Positions 42,869 to 51,556 are shown, numbered from the stretch's first letter. The stretch: DNA of 53,537 bases from Acidobacteriota bacterium (GCA_025354885.1 JANXLY010000145.1:1-53537); one strand, 5' to 3'. The notes: a model not told the origin generated them from the letters alone. Program-made: numbers and translations.

Positions 42869-44605
42869 CTAGGCCGATAACGGCGGCGGCGGCACGACCG
42901 GCAATTTAGGCAGTTCAACCTGCGGCCGCTCCAGCTCAATATCTTCAAACAGAATGCTGGGCGCAACTGTGGAGCAACCAAACACATAATTCCCGCCGCC
43001 GACAATCGAAAAGGGTGCCCCGTTCCCAAGGTAATCAAACTGCACTTCATCACTGCCCGAAGCAACAATGTCCTTAAGCGCACGCACATTCAGACTTCGG
43101 AATCGCAAACCGCGCACTAACTCTTCCCGGCCGTCAGGATAGACGCGATATGCCAGCAACGGCAGTGGTGCCGGGCGCGCACTCAATCCACCCACCAGGC
43201 CCCTCAACTCTTCAAACGAGGCAGTCGAAGGAAAATCCAGTTTGCGAATCAGCATGCCGTAAGGTTTGTTTCGCTGCTTGATCAAATCCAACAGCTTCTG
43301 CTTCATCTCCGCCGCCGACACAGGCTCATCCGATTTGATGAATAGATTGCTCGACGAAGCTAGATATCCGCCAAAAGAACCCGGCAGTCGCGCATGGCCG
43401 TTCGATACTTTGGTCTCCCTTGTCGGGATCCTGGTCGCGAGGTAATTCTTAAAGTTCCCCTTCTCCACCAAAACAACCGCTTGCGGCTTCACGCCCTCGA
43501 GATCCACCGGGAAATGCCCCATCAAAGGGCGACCCTTATAAACCTTCTGGGTAGGATCATCAACCACCGTGAACGACGACGGGAGAATACGCGAATTCAA
43601 TCTCCCCTCCATCTCGCTCGTAGGAAGATTAACCGGCCGCCCTGGCTCAGCCACTGGCTTGCGAATTAGAGCAGACTGGCTGCCAATCAGATCGGAGAAC
43701 AGTTGCGCCGACGCCTCTGCTTCAAACAGCACCGGCCCCGAATAAGTCTCTCCCAGCGGCGCGCTGATCAACGCTTTCAAATTATCTGCGGTGCGGCGAA
43801 CTTCGCGCTCCATCTCAGCTTCGCTCGGCAATTGGCTTGTCTCGGATGCGAAAAAGAAAGCATGGTCCCGCAAGCGCATCCCGTCGGCGGCCTGCCCGTT
43901 CGCCCTGACCCGCACAAACGCGAGCAATTCTGTATATCGCAACTCAGTGCCTTCAGAATTGGCAAAGTAATAGGTGTCCCGCGAAGACTCAAAATCGAGG
44001 GATGAGGTGTAAATCTCCGCGTATGAGGCAAACACTTTCGAGAGCTTGGTGATTCGATTCTTCCAGAGCGCTTCGTCTACGTTCCAGGCTGGAAGCGGTG
44101 TCACCATTTGCGTCGGGGCTGCATCAGAAAAATCGGACAATTCTTCGGCCTGCGTAATGTTGCGCAATGCCGCCTTCTTGCGGCCAATCGCCTCGACAGC
44201 CGTCTTGTAGGCGCGGTCAATGGCCAGCCAGAAGATCTGCCGCATTGCTCCAGCATTATTGTCGAGTGGAAACTGATCGGGGTCGAAACGGGTCCCCAGG
44301 AAAACTTCCGAGAAAATATAGTTCGTGTTGTCGAACTTCTTGTCACCAATCCGCACCGCTACTCTCGGCACACGGAATGCTGTACTGCTCGAAGTAAAGA
44401 GCGCCCCCAGGCTGGACGTCGCACGAAACGCTACCGCATCATCGAGCGCGCATTCCATGTAATACAGCGGCTGCCCGCCAACAACTCCCAGCGGTCGGGA
44501 TCGCGTCATTTCATCCTTCATCGCCTTCAGTATTGGGTCCCCACCAGTACCCTGCTGACCCAGACTCACCGCTGGCAGAAGCAACGCAAAATCGCGGCGG
44601 CGCAT
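42869..44605 (-). CDS. Exported TldE/PmbA-like protein (non-catalytic partner)
   Basis: Read from ATG at 44605 (MRRRDFALLLPAVSLGQQ), which overlaps the TldD-like stop by one base (TAATG), it has 578 residues and a leader with a double-Arg. It belongs to the TldD/PmbA superfamily (YYMECALDDAVAFRATSSLGALFTSSSTAFRVPRVAVRIGDKKFDNTN, YSGPVLFEAEASAQLFSDLIGSQ). The metal-binding HExxxH of TldD is replaced by AEASAQLFSDLIG, and the C-terminal metal Cys is not in place, so it is likely the PmbA/TldE half. In E. coli the TldD/TldE pair is a cytoplasmic protease; here both have export signals. Confidence 0.87.
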   Translation of the reverse strand: MRRRDFALLLPAVSLGQQGTGGDPILKAMKDEMTRSRPLGVVGGQPLYYMECALDDAVAFRATSSLGALFTSSSTAFRVPRVAVRIGDKKFDNTNYIFSEVFLGTRFDPDQFPLDNNAGAMRQIFWLAIDRAYKTAVEAIGRKKAALRNITQAEELSDFSDAAPTQMVTPLPAWNVDEALWKNRITKLSKVFASYAEIYTSSLDFESSRDTYYFANSEGTELRYTELLAFVRVRANGQAADGMRLRDHAFFFASETSQLPSEAEMEREVRRTADNLKALISAPLGETYSGPVLFEAEASAQLFSDLIGSQSALIRKPVAEPGRPVNLPTSEMEGRLNSRILPSSFTVVDDPTQKVYKGRPLMGHFPVDLEGVKPQAVVLVEKGNFKNYLATRIPTRETKVSNGHARLPGSFGGYLASSSNLFIKSDEPVSAAEMKQKLLDLIKQRNKPYGMLIRKLDFPSTASFEELRGLVGGLSARPAPLPLLAYRVYPDGREELVRGLRFRSLNVRALKDIVASGSDEVQFDYLGNGAPFSIVGGGNYVFGCSTVAPSILFEDIELERPQVELPKLPVVPPPPLSA

Positions 44606-46302
44606 TAGAGTGAACCTCCCGTTACCTTCGATGCAGTGGGCCGCTCCAGAAACGGTGGACGTTCCTGCGATCTCTCCCGCAGCGAAATCTCGATTTCGCT
44701 GACCAACAATGCGGGGGAGGACGCCGATACCGGCACCTGCCCTGATTCCGCGCCGCAATACCCATTAAAAACGGTCGTTTCATTCGAGGTCTGCGCGATC
44801 TTTGAAAAACTCGTCAGAGGAGTTCCAACGATATCAGCCCCACGAATCAACTGGTCCGGCCTGCCATCCGGAAAGATTCTATAAACCATCACCGGCACAA
44901 CACTAAAAGCCTGCAAACCACGTCGGCTCGTAATCGTGAACCCACTCGAGACCTCTTCAAAGTAGAGCCCGAACGGCTTGTTCTGCTTCTTGATTTCTTC
45001 CACAAGTTGCTTTCGCAATTCGGCATTCGACACAGCCTTCGAACTCTCCACTACAAGGTTCGACTGTCGCGACACAACTTCTGCACCCAATTGCTTGCGC
45101 CCATGCCCATTGGACACGGGAAAGCCGTTGATCGGCGACCGCGACATCAGAAAGTTCTCCAGCACTCCAGCCTTCACAACACTAACCGGCCTCGCCACCA
45201 CCCCTTCATCGTCAAAGTTGTACCAGCCATAAAGGTCGATTCCAGCCATTTGATGCAGAGTGGGGTCCATCTTCACGCTCAGAAAGTCGGGAAGAATCTT
45301 CTGCCCCACCATCTTCGTGAAAGTCTGTCCTTCGCTCTCGTCCTTCTGGCGATGTCCTTCAATGCGATGTCCGAAGATTTCGTGGAAAAACACCCCCGCC
45401 GACTTACCCGAAAGAATCGCCGGCCCTGTATACGGTTCCGCCAGTGGTGCTTTCAGTAACGCCGCAAGCTTCTGGTACACCTTTTCCACGGCCTTCTGTA
45501 CCGTCTTCTCGTCTGGCAGCCGACTCACGTCCTCAGCCTCAAACGTCTCGCTCGCCGAAAGATTCATCCCGTCGCCAGCCTTGCCACGCGCACTGATCAG
45601 AATTCGTGCATAACTTCTCCCGTGCTGCAGCTTGGTACCTTCGGTCGTTACCAGAGTCTTGAGTTCGCGCTGCACCACCACGGCCACATTGCTCGAAAGC
45701 ACTTCCGGCTTGTCAGAGAAATACTGGCTCCATTTGCGAACCCTTTCCTGCCACTGCCGTGTATCAAACCGGATCGGTGCAACGGTTTCAAATTTCACCA
45801 CCGGCGGTGCCGGGGAAAAATCACCTGACTTGTCATCCCCCTCCAGCTTCACCTGCTGGTTCGTCTTGATGTTCATCAGACGCTGGCCAGCGCCGCGAAA
45901 CACTCTATCCGTCTCGAGCCACAAGCGCCTCCGCAGCGCATTCGGCTCATCTTCAAGCGGCATCGGGATCCCGCCCGCAAACTGCGGCCGGTCTCCGCGA
46001 ATCTGCCGGTAGTTGTCGAGCTTTGTCTCACCCACACGGATCGAAACATCAAGCGACCGGCTCTTGCCAGCCGTCGATCCCTGCAAAGTCCCGAGCGTGC
46101 CAGTAACCGACATCGCCTCCTGCTCGAATAGTTCATAGGACATGAAGTACGGTGCAGGATCGGACTTCTTGAGCGCGCTAAAGTTGCGTTGCAACTCCTC
46201 GTCAAGAATCTGAACTACTTTCGGCTGTGCCTGCAGGCTCAGAGCCAGCAGGGGCAGAGCGATGGAAATACGAAAAAATGCTCGGAAATTGTGCGAATAC
46301 AC
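44605..46302 (-). CDS. tldD: Exported TldD-family zinc metalloprotease
   Basis: The 565-residue protein has a signal peptide (FRAFFRISIALPLLALSLQA). TldD's metal site is present: VFFHEIFGHRIEGHR gives the HExxxH motif with His307, Glu308 and His312, and YCGAESGQVPVSASSP supplies the C-terminal Cys (residue 516), as in TldD's fourth ligand. RLDVSIRVGETKLDNYRQIRGDRP is the N-terminal beta-domain. In E. coli the TldD/TldE complex breaks down unfolded peptides and trims the microcin B17 leader. The next gene downstream (one-base overlap) is the TldE-like partner, so the pair should form a complex outside the cytoplasm. Confidence 0.9.
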   Translation of the reverse strand: MYSHNFRAFFRISIALPLLALSLQAQPKVVQILDEELQRNFSALKKSDPAPYFMSYELFEQEAMSVTGTLGTLQGSTAGKSRSLDVSIRVGETKLDNYRQIRGDRPQFAGGIPMPLEDEPNALRRRLWLETDRVFRGAGQRLMNIKTNQQVKLEGDDKSGDFSPAPPVVKFETVAPIRFDTRQWQERVRKWSQYFSDKPEVLSSNVAVVVQRELKTLVTTEGTKLQHGRSYARILISARGKAGDGMNLSASETFEAEDVSRLPDEKTVQKAVEKVYQKLAALLKAPLAEPYTGPAILSGKSAGVFFHEIFGHRIEGHRQKDESEGQTFTKMVGQKILPDFLSVKMDPTLHQMAGIDLYGWYNFDDEGVVARPVSVVKAGVLENFLMSRSPINGFPVSNGHGRKQLGAEVVSRQSNLVVESSKAVSNAELRKQLVEEIKKQNKPFGLYFEEVSSGFTITSRRGLQAFSVVPVMVYRIFPDGRPDQLIRGADIVGTPLTSFSKIAQTSNETTVFNGYCGAESGQVPVSASSPALLVSEIEISLRERSQERPPFLERPTASKVTGGSL

Positions 46303-46362
46303 ACCACGAGAATAGCACGCGCCTTTCCCTCGACCGCCCCTAAACTCCGGCCCTCAAAGGGC

Positions 46363-47160
46363 TTAGCGGGCCATTGCCGCTTCATAAGGTCGCTCGACAG
46401 AAAGCATGCCTTTTTGCCGCAGTCCCGTCAAAGCTAACCCGTAGCGACCCCGAACACCGGTTTTCTCAAAGATGTGCTTCAAATGGATCTTTACGGTTCC
46501 TGGTCGAATTCCCAGTTCCCGCGCAATCTCGCGATTTTTCAGGCCATGTTCTACGAGTTCCATCACTTGCGTTTCCCGAGGCGTCAACGCTGAGCGCGGA
46601 TGACGATCGTCACTCGGCTGTTCGCGAAACACCGAATCTTCCATCCAGTTCTTGCCCTGCACCACGGTGCGAAGACAGTTCAGCATGTTCGACGGCGAAG
46701 TTGCTTTCCGCAATATGCCTTTGGCCCCTGCCTGCAGAAAGCGCAACGCTTCGGCCTCCGTCATTGACACGCCCCAAACCACCGCCTTCGGCAAGGGTCG
46801 CGACTGGCTTGCCGACAACGGCGCAGCTCCAGTTACAAATTGCCCGCCGCTGTTCAATCGGTCCATGTCCTGCTCGGCCAGACGCAGATCCTGAATCCAG
46901 TCGAGCACCACCTGCATCCCAAGCGCCTTGTCGAGCAAGACCACGTCTGGTCGCTGCCGCCGCGAGATTTCCCGGCATAATGCCAGGTTTTCACACACTC
47001 CGGTAACACGGAGATCATTGGTTGAGGACAACAACGCGCGGATGCCCTCCACCGTCAATGGCTGGGTTTCGCAGAGCAGCACAGCCGCCTGCGTATTCGC
47101 GCCTTGTGCCAGCGTGCTACCACCTTGTGCCAGCGCTGCACTTGTAGCTGAAAATTCCAT
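46363..47160 (-). CDS. LuxR/NarL-type response regulator
   Basis: The product of about 265 residues is read from ATG at 47160; upstream TTG and GTG starts (47202, 47178) are possible. The receiver has VLLCETQPLTVEGIRALLSS and the phospho-acceptor Asp in PDVVLLDKALG, with a Lys in ILRKATSP. An insert of about 30 residues (LAEQDMDRLNSGGQFVTGAAPLSASQSRPLP) is unusual for a receiver. The C-terminal GerE domain has LTPRETQVMELVEHGLKNREIARELGIRPGTVKIHLKHIFEKTGV. No sensor kinase is adjacent. Residues near the N-terminus (ALAQGGSTLAQGA) come from a 21-base tandem repeat. Confidence 0.88.
   Translation of the reverse strand: MEFSATSAALAQGGSTLAQGANTQAAVLLCETQPLTVEGIRALLSSTNDLRVTGVCENLALCREISRRQRPDVVLLDKALGMQVVLDWIQDLRLAEQDMDRLNSGGQFVTGAAPLSASQSRPLPKAVVWGVSMTEAEALRFLQAGAKGILRKATSPSNMLNCLRTVVQGKNWMEDSVFREQPSDDRHPRSALTPRETQVMELVEHGLKNREIARELGIRPGTVKIHLKHIFEKTGVRGRYGLALTGLRQKGMLSVERPYEAAMAR
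47101..47134. repeat. Direct repeat of 13 identical bases at 21-base spacing
   Basis: CCTTGTGCCAGCG occurs at 47101-47113 and 47122-47134. It encodes the repeated LAQG-type stretch near the start of the response regulator and lets the frame be kept (21 = 7 codons). It looks like a recent in-frame tandem duplication. Confidence 0.7.
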
Positions 47161-47458
47161 CAAATTGCTTTCGTTCACGGTTTCTTGGCCTTTCGGGAAC
47201 AAAGCTAGTGTTGCTGCTTCAGCCGGACTAGCTTCATTGCAGAATCGGATCTATGCTTCCCCCTTCGTAAGGGGAATATCTCGACTCGGAAAAGCTTATC
47301 GGTGATTCGCATCAAGGTTTTAGTAAATCTTGCAGGGATTTTTCTCTATCGTTTTTTCATCTTTGTGTCGATACTCAATCACGAAGAAGGTCAAGGCCAA
47401 GAATGCGGTCCGGGCCGAAAGTCAGCCTAATGCACCTAAACCTTCTGTTATCAAAGCT
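47161..47458. promoter_or_regulatory. Divergent spacer between the regulator and the CpaE-like gene, with a hairpin
   Basis: This 298-base spacer is the longest gene-free stretch in the window. CCCCTT at 47260-47265 and AAGGGG at 47269-47274 form a perfect stem with a 3-base loop (CGT) and could be a terminator, attenuator or operator. A T-rich run (TTTTTCTCTATCGTTTTTTC) lies at about 47339-47358, on the plus strand before the CpaE-like start. The coding frame of the CpaE-like gene stays open back to 47330, so part of this could be coding. No strong promoter was recognised. Confidence 0.5.
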
Positions 47459-48676
47459 ATGAGTCAGGTCGATACATTTCAGAGTGCGGGCAATTGGAAG
47501 TACCTCGTCATTTGCCCTTCCCAGGGGATCACCAAAGATCTCCAGCAGACCCTCAGTGCCAAAATGCCTGGTGCCGAGATTCTCGAAATCCCCGTCTATC
47601 CCCCTGCTGCCGGTCTGCTAGAAGTTCTCAGCGTCCAGACTCCGGATATCTGCATCGCCGACATCGTCAGCGATCGAGACCGCGGCCTCACCCTGATCAA
47701 GGACATTTCGGCGATGCAACCGAAAATGCCCGTCGTTGCTCTGATCTCAAATAACGACACCGACCTCATCTTGCGCTGTCTCCGCGCCGGTGCCTGCGAA
47801 TTCCTCGTCCATCCCCTCGACCTGCCCCAGCTCGAAGAAGTACTCGCGCGCCTTGTCGCAAAAAATCCACTCATCAAAGGCTCTGGCAAGGCCGGCCGAG
47901 TGGTTGCCATTGTTCCGGCCAAAGGCGCTTGCGGCGCATCGACGGTGGCAAGCGGTCTCGCCTTCCACTGGAAAAAGCGGACCAGCAAGATTCTGCTCGC
48001 AGACCTCGACCCTCTCACCGGCACTCTCAGCTTCCTTCTCAAGATCAAGAGCCAGTACAGCTTTATGGATGTGGTCACGCTCACCCAGACCCTCGATTCC
48101 GACCTTTGGCGCAGTCTGATTACCACCACCCAGGGTATCGACGTTCTACTCTCTCCAGAGGGTGCCGTCGATGGCGTCCACGATCTCATGGACGCCGCCA
48201 GCATCATCGATTACGCCCGCTGGAATTACGAAACTACTCTTCTCGACAGTTGCAGCCCCTACGGCCCCTGGAACTTATCCATCCTCCGCCACTGCGACGA
48301 AATCCTCCTGGTCTCCACCAATGAGCTCCCTTCGCTGCAGGCAACCCAGCGAGCACTCAATTACATGGACCAGAACCACATCGACCGCTCGAAAATCAAG
48401 CTCATCGTCAACCGCTACAACCGCGACGTAGGCCTCAGCAAAGAAGTCATCGAGACCGCCATCCGCTGCGAAGTCTTCCAGGTGCTTCCTAGTGACTTTG
48501 AAGGCGTGCAACGCGCCATGATCGAAGGTAAACCTTCGCCCATCAATTCGCCCTTCGGAAAAGCTCTGGCGCAACTTGCCGAGAAAATGGGCGGAGCCAT
48601 CGAAGTCCCCAAACCGGCGAAAAGCAGCTCCTCCTGGGGCGGTATTCTCAACCTCTTCTCACGCACCTCAAGCTAG
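47459..48676 (+). CDS. cpaE: CpaE-like MinD-type ATPase with pseudo-receiver
   Basis: Read from ATG at 47459 (MSQVDTFQSAG), 405 residues; the same frame is open to a TTG at 47330. An N-terminal receiver-like domain (LVICPSQGITKDLQQTLSAKMPGAEI, ICIADIVSDRDRGLTLIKDI) resembles the atypical receiver of CpaE. The ATPase has a deviant Walker A, AKGACGASTVASGLAFHW, in the KGxxGxST form of the MinD/ParA group, then LLADLDPLTGTLSF and LLDSCSPYGPWNLSILRHCDEILLVSTNELPSL. CpaE places pili in Tad systems. No other Tad pilus gene is in this window, so the role here is inferred. Confidence 0.9.
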   Translation: MSQVDTFQSAGNWKYLVICPSQGITKDLQQTLSAKMPGAEILEIPVYPPAAGLLEVLSVQTPDICIADIVSDRDRGLTLIKDISAMQPKMPVVALISNNDTDLILRCLRAGACEFLVHPLDLPQLEEVLARLVAKNPLIKGSGKAGRVVAIVPAKGACGASTVASGLAFHWKKRTSKILLADLDPLTGTLSFLLKIKSQYSFMDVVTLTQTLDSDLWRSLITTTQGIDVLLSPEGAVDGVHDLMDAASIIDYARWNYETTLLDSCSPYGPWNLSILRHCDEILLVSTNELPSLQATQRALNYMDQNHIDRSKIKLIVNRYNRDVGLSKEVIETAIRCEVFQVLPSDFEGVQRAMIEGKPSPINSPFGKALAQLAEKMGGAIEVPKPAKSSSSWGGILNLFSRTSS

Positions 48677-48692
48677 CTCATACAATGGAGGG

Positions 48693-49685
48693 TTGGCAGA
48701 CCTCAACGAATCCACCGCGCGCACTTACCTCGCGCATAAATTCTCCCTGCCCGAACACCTCATCTCGGTCGCAGAGCTCGTTGGCGGTGTTTCCAACCTC
48801 GTCTTCCGCGCAAAAATCTCTGGCCGCGAAGACCTCATCCTCAAGCAATCTCTCGCCAAGCTGCGAGTCCAGCAGGACTGGTTCAGTGACCGCCGCCGCA
48901 TCTTCCGCGAGATGCAGGCGCTCAGCCTCCTCGGCCCTCTTGCCCCTCTTGGTAGCCTGCCAACCGTCCTGTTTGAAGATCGCGAAAACTTCCTCTTCGC
49001 CATGAGCGCCGCCCCGCCAGACTCCCCAACCTGGAAGTCAGACCTCCTAAACGGGATTGCCCTCCCGACACTCGCCATCCAGGCCGCCGCCCTCCATGCA
49101 GTATTCTTCTCGGCACAATCCATCGGCCCCTTCTTCGCCGGCCTCGAGCTTTTCGACCAACTCCGCCTCGATCCTTATTACCGCGCCACGGCCCTGCGTC
49201 ACCCCGACCTCAAGCACTACTTCGATACCGCAATCGAGCAAAGCCGTACCCAACTCACTGCCCTCACCCACGGCGACTGGTCGCCAAAGAATTTCCTCGT
49301 CAACCCGGGCCCGCAACTTTTCTCCATCGACTACGAAGTCATGCACTATGGAGACCCCAGCTTTGACACTGCCTTCCTCCTCAATCACTTCCTGCTCAAA
49401 GCCTGGCACCGCGCACGCAGCCGCTCCCTTTACGCAAACCTGGCAATCACCTACTGGAAGGAACTCCTGAGCCTCATCCCAAAGAACTTCGAGTGGCTCG
49501 AAGCCTCCACCATCCGTCACCTCGGATGCCTCCACCTCGCTCGCGTCGATGGCAAAAGCCCAGCCGAATATCTTCGGCCTGCAGAGCAAGCCCAAGTCCG
49601 GCGCTTCGCCCGCGATCTGATCCAGAATCCCCCGGCTACAATCTCCGAAGTGTTCGAATTCCAGGCAGAAGCTTTCCATGAATAA
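48693..49685 (+). CDS. Aminoglycoside-phosphotransferase-like (APH/choline kinase fold) protein
   Basis: Translation is taken from TTG at 48693, since GGAGGG sits directly before it; an upstream frame to 48576 would lie inside the CpaE-like gene. The 330-residue protein has VSNLVFRAKISGREDLILKQSL (glycine-rich loop and ATP-binding Lys), LTHGDWSPKNFLV (the HGD-x4-N catalytic loop) and LFSIDYEVMHYGDPSFDTAFLL (metal-binding Asp). The substrate is unknown: small alcohols, sugars or amino alcohols are typical. It overlaps the enolase-like gene start by 8 bases, so the two products may act in one pathway. Confidence 0.85.
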   Translation: MADLNESTARTYLAHKFSLPEHLISVAELVGGVSNLVFRAKISGREDLILKQSLAKLRVQQDWFSDRRRIFREMQALSLLGPLAPLGSLPTVLFEDRENFLFAMSAAPPDSPTWKSDLLNGIALPTLAIQAAALHAVFFSAQSIGPFFAGLELFDQLRLDPYYRATALRHPDLKHYFDTAIEQSRTQLTALTHGDWSPKNFLVNPGPQLFSIDYEVMHYGDPSFDTAFLLNHFLLKAWHRARSRSLYANLAITYWKELLSLIPKNFEWLEASTIRHLGCLHLARVDGKSPAEYLRPAEQAQVRRFARDLIQNPPATISEVFEFQAEAFHE

Positions 49686-50985
49686 GACCGCAATTACAGC
49701 CATTCACGCATTCGAAGTCCTCGACAGCCGTGGCCGCCCCACCATCGAGGCACACATCAAACTTGCATGCGGCGTTGAAGCCAGTGCCCAGGTCCCCTCA
49801 GGAGCCTCTACCGGAACCAGCGAAGCCCATGAGTTGCGCGACGGCGACCCACTCCGCCACTGTGGCCTCGGGGTCCGCAACGCCTGCAAAAATGTCAACG
49901 AAGAAATTGCTAACCTCCTCAACGGCTCAGACGCCCTGAATCAGCCAGCCATCGATCAGCTTATGATCGATCTCGACGGCACTCCCAACAAGAGCCGCCT
50001 CGGTGCCAACGCCATCCTCGCCGTCTCTTGCGCCGTCGCCCGCGCCGCCGCCATCGCGACTGGCCAACCCCTCTGGCGATACCTCGCTGCCTCCCGCACT
50101 CCAGTCCTCCCGCTTCCCATGGTCAACATCCTTAGTGGTGGCCTCCACGCTTCAAAAGCCATGGAGTTTCAGGATTTTCTCGCCATCCCCTGGGCCGCTC
50201 AGTCTTTCGCCCAAGCTATGGAATGGATCACTGCCATCCATCGTTCCACTCGCGAATTGCTCGAACAACGAGGCGCTTATTTCACCGGAGTCGCTGACGA
50301 GGGCGGCTGGGGTCCACGTCTCAAAACCAACGAAGAAGCTCTCCAAATCCTCACCCGCGCCATCGAACACGCAGGCCTCATCCCAGGCGATCAAGTCTCG
50401 ATCGCTATCGACGTCGCAGCATCCCATTTCTTTGAAAACGGCGAATACAGGCTCGCCTCCGAAAACCGCTCCATGGATGCCGCCGCCTTCATCGATCTTC
50501 TTGAAACCTGGTGCAAAAAATACCCCATCGTCTCACTGGAAGATGGTCTCGAACAAAACGCCTGGCATCAATGGCCCTCCCTTACCAAGCGACTCGGCTC
50601 GCAGGTTCAGGTGATTGGCGACGACTTTCTCACCACAAATCCCGCCCGTCTCATTCGTGCCATCGAGGCCAACGCCGCCAATGCCGTCCTCGTCAAGATG
50701 AACCAGATCGGTACCCTCACCGAAACCTTCACCGTCATCGACACCGCCCGAGCCGCCGGCTGGGGTGCCGTCATCAGCGCCCGTAGCGGCGAAACCGAAG
50801 ACTCTTTCCTTGCCGACCTCGCCATCGCCTCTGGCATGGGTCAGCTCAAAGTCGGCTCCATCACCCGTTCCGAGCGCCTCTCCAAATACAACCGCATGCT
50901 GGTCCTCGAACAAACCCAGACGATCCCCCACTGGAGCCAGTCCCCGGCCCTCCTGCCCCCTCGCTGGGCTATTTCAACAGGTTAA
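49678..50985 (+). CDS. eno: Enolase-family protein with changed active-site residues
   Basis: The 435-residue protein has the full enolase fold. GASTGTSEA is the flexible phosphate loop, VADEGGWGPRL holds the catalytic Glu208, metal ligands Asp245, Glu288 and Asp315 are in place, and Lys340 (VLVKMNQIG) and Lys391 (LKVGSITRSERL) are the base and substrate lysines. Two conserved sites differ from ordinary enolase: QEFM reads QDFL (Glu to Asp at 166), and VISHRSGETED reads VISARSGETED (His to Ala at 368). So it may be a paralogue with changed or lower activity rather than the glycolytic enzyme. It overlaps the upstream kinase gene and its end overlaps the SET gene end by 17 bases. Confidence 0.9.
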   Translation: MNKTAITAIHAFEVLDSRGRPTIEAHIKLACGVEASAQVPSGASTGTSEAHELRDGDPLRHCGLGVRNACKNVNEEIANLLNGSDALNQPAIDQLMIDLDGTPNKSRLGANAILAVSCAVARAAAIATGQPLWRYLAASRTPVLPLPMVNILSGGLHASKAMEFQDFLAIPWAAQSFAQAMEWITAIHRSTRELLEQRGAYFTGVADEGGWGPRLKTNEEALQILTRAIEHAGLIPGDQVSIAIDVAASHFFENGEYRLASENRSMDAAAFIDLLETWCKKYPIVSLEDGLEQNAWHQWPSLTKRLGSQVQVIGDDFLTTNPARLIRAIEANAANAVLVKMNQIGTLTETFTVIDTARAAGWGAVISARSGETEDSFLADLAIASGMGQLKVGSITRSERLSKYNRMLVLEQTQTIPHWSQSPALLPPRWAISTG

Positions 50986-51430
50986 TCCAGCCTCGACACT
51001 TCGGCGACAGGCAGCCGCACTTCACCTGCTCCTGGTCCTTGCCAAAGTGGTAGTCGAGCGACAACTCTTCTTCCGCTGCAATATCCCGAATCGAAAAATA
51101 AAGGATGTGCCGCTTTAAGATCCGCGATTCCAGATTCGGGTCACAACAGTGATTTACAAATTCCGCTCCACTGCCGCCAACAGCACCATCCAGATACCAG
51201 TAGGGGTCAATCGTAAACAGACAATGGATCTCGTTGGAATCGGCTCGTTTCTTGCCTTCTTTCCGACTCACCAGTTCGCCAGTGTATTCAATCACCTTTC
51301 GCCCTTTGGGGATCGCTTCCAAAGCAAAAACGCCCCAGCGATGGATCTTGCTCGGGCGCACTTCCAATTGAAAATTGCAATACTCTTTTCGAAGTTGGGG
51401 ACAGGCCACGCCCCCGCTTTTTTGCTTCAT
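50969..51430 (-). CDS. SET-domain protein-lysine methyltransferase
   Basis: The 153-residue protein is almost entirely a SET domain. IHRWGVFALEAIPKGRKVIEYTGE opens it, FVNHCCDPNLESR (93-103) is the NHSCxPN motif, and ELSLDYHFG holds the catalytic Tyr127. A post-SET Cys set follows: Cys138, Cys140 and Cys145 in KCGCLSPKCRGW, which with the Cys of NHCCDPN would bind one zinc. It should transfer methyl from SAM to a lysine of a protein, cytoplasmic or nucleoid-bound. Bacterial SET proteins are sparse and are often thought to be acquired from eukaryotes. A 38-residue microprotein is encoded 9 bases upstream on the same strand. Confidence 0.93.
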   Translation of the reverse strand: MKQKSGGVACPQLRKEYCNFQLEVRPSKIHRWGVFALEAIPKGRKVIEYTGELVSRKEGKKRADSNEIHCLFTIDPYWYLDGAVGGSGAEFVNHCCDPNLESRILKRHILYFSIRDIAAEEELSLDYHFGKDQEQVKCGCLSPKCRGWINLLK

Positions 51431-51439
51431 CGCGAAAGC

Positions 51440-51556
51440 TTAAAAATCATCTTCAGTAGAACTTGTCTTCTTGCCCTTGCGCCGCATCACGATCGCTACC
51501 AGGCAAAGCACAGCCAGCGCCCCGGCAACTACCTTAACCATCATTTCTGTATCCAT
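51440..51556 (-). CDS. Small single-pass membrane protein, 38 residues
   Basis: An AAGGAGAAAAC ribosome site precedes the ATG at 51556, and the frame runs to TAA at 51440. The product begins MDTEMMVKVVAGALAVLCLV, has one hydrophobic helix at about residues 7-22 and a basic MRRKGKKTSSTEDDF tail. With a good ribosome site and placement 9 bases before the SET-domain gene, it looks translated and co-transcribed with it. The tail has Lys residues (RRKGKK) that a SET enzyme could in principle modify, which is only a guess. Confidence 0.7.
   Translation of the reverse strand: MDTEMMVKVVAGALAVLCLVAIVMRRKGKKTSSTEDDF

Noticed and set aside
46374..47006. 210-codon plus-strand frame opposite the response regulator
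   Set aside because: The regulator has full receiver and GerE motifs. The opposite frame is compositionally odd and has no start site.
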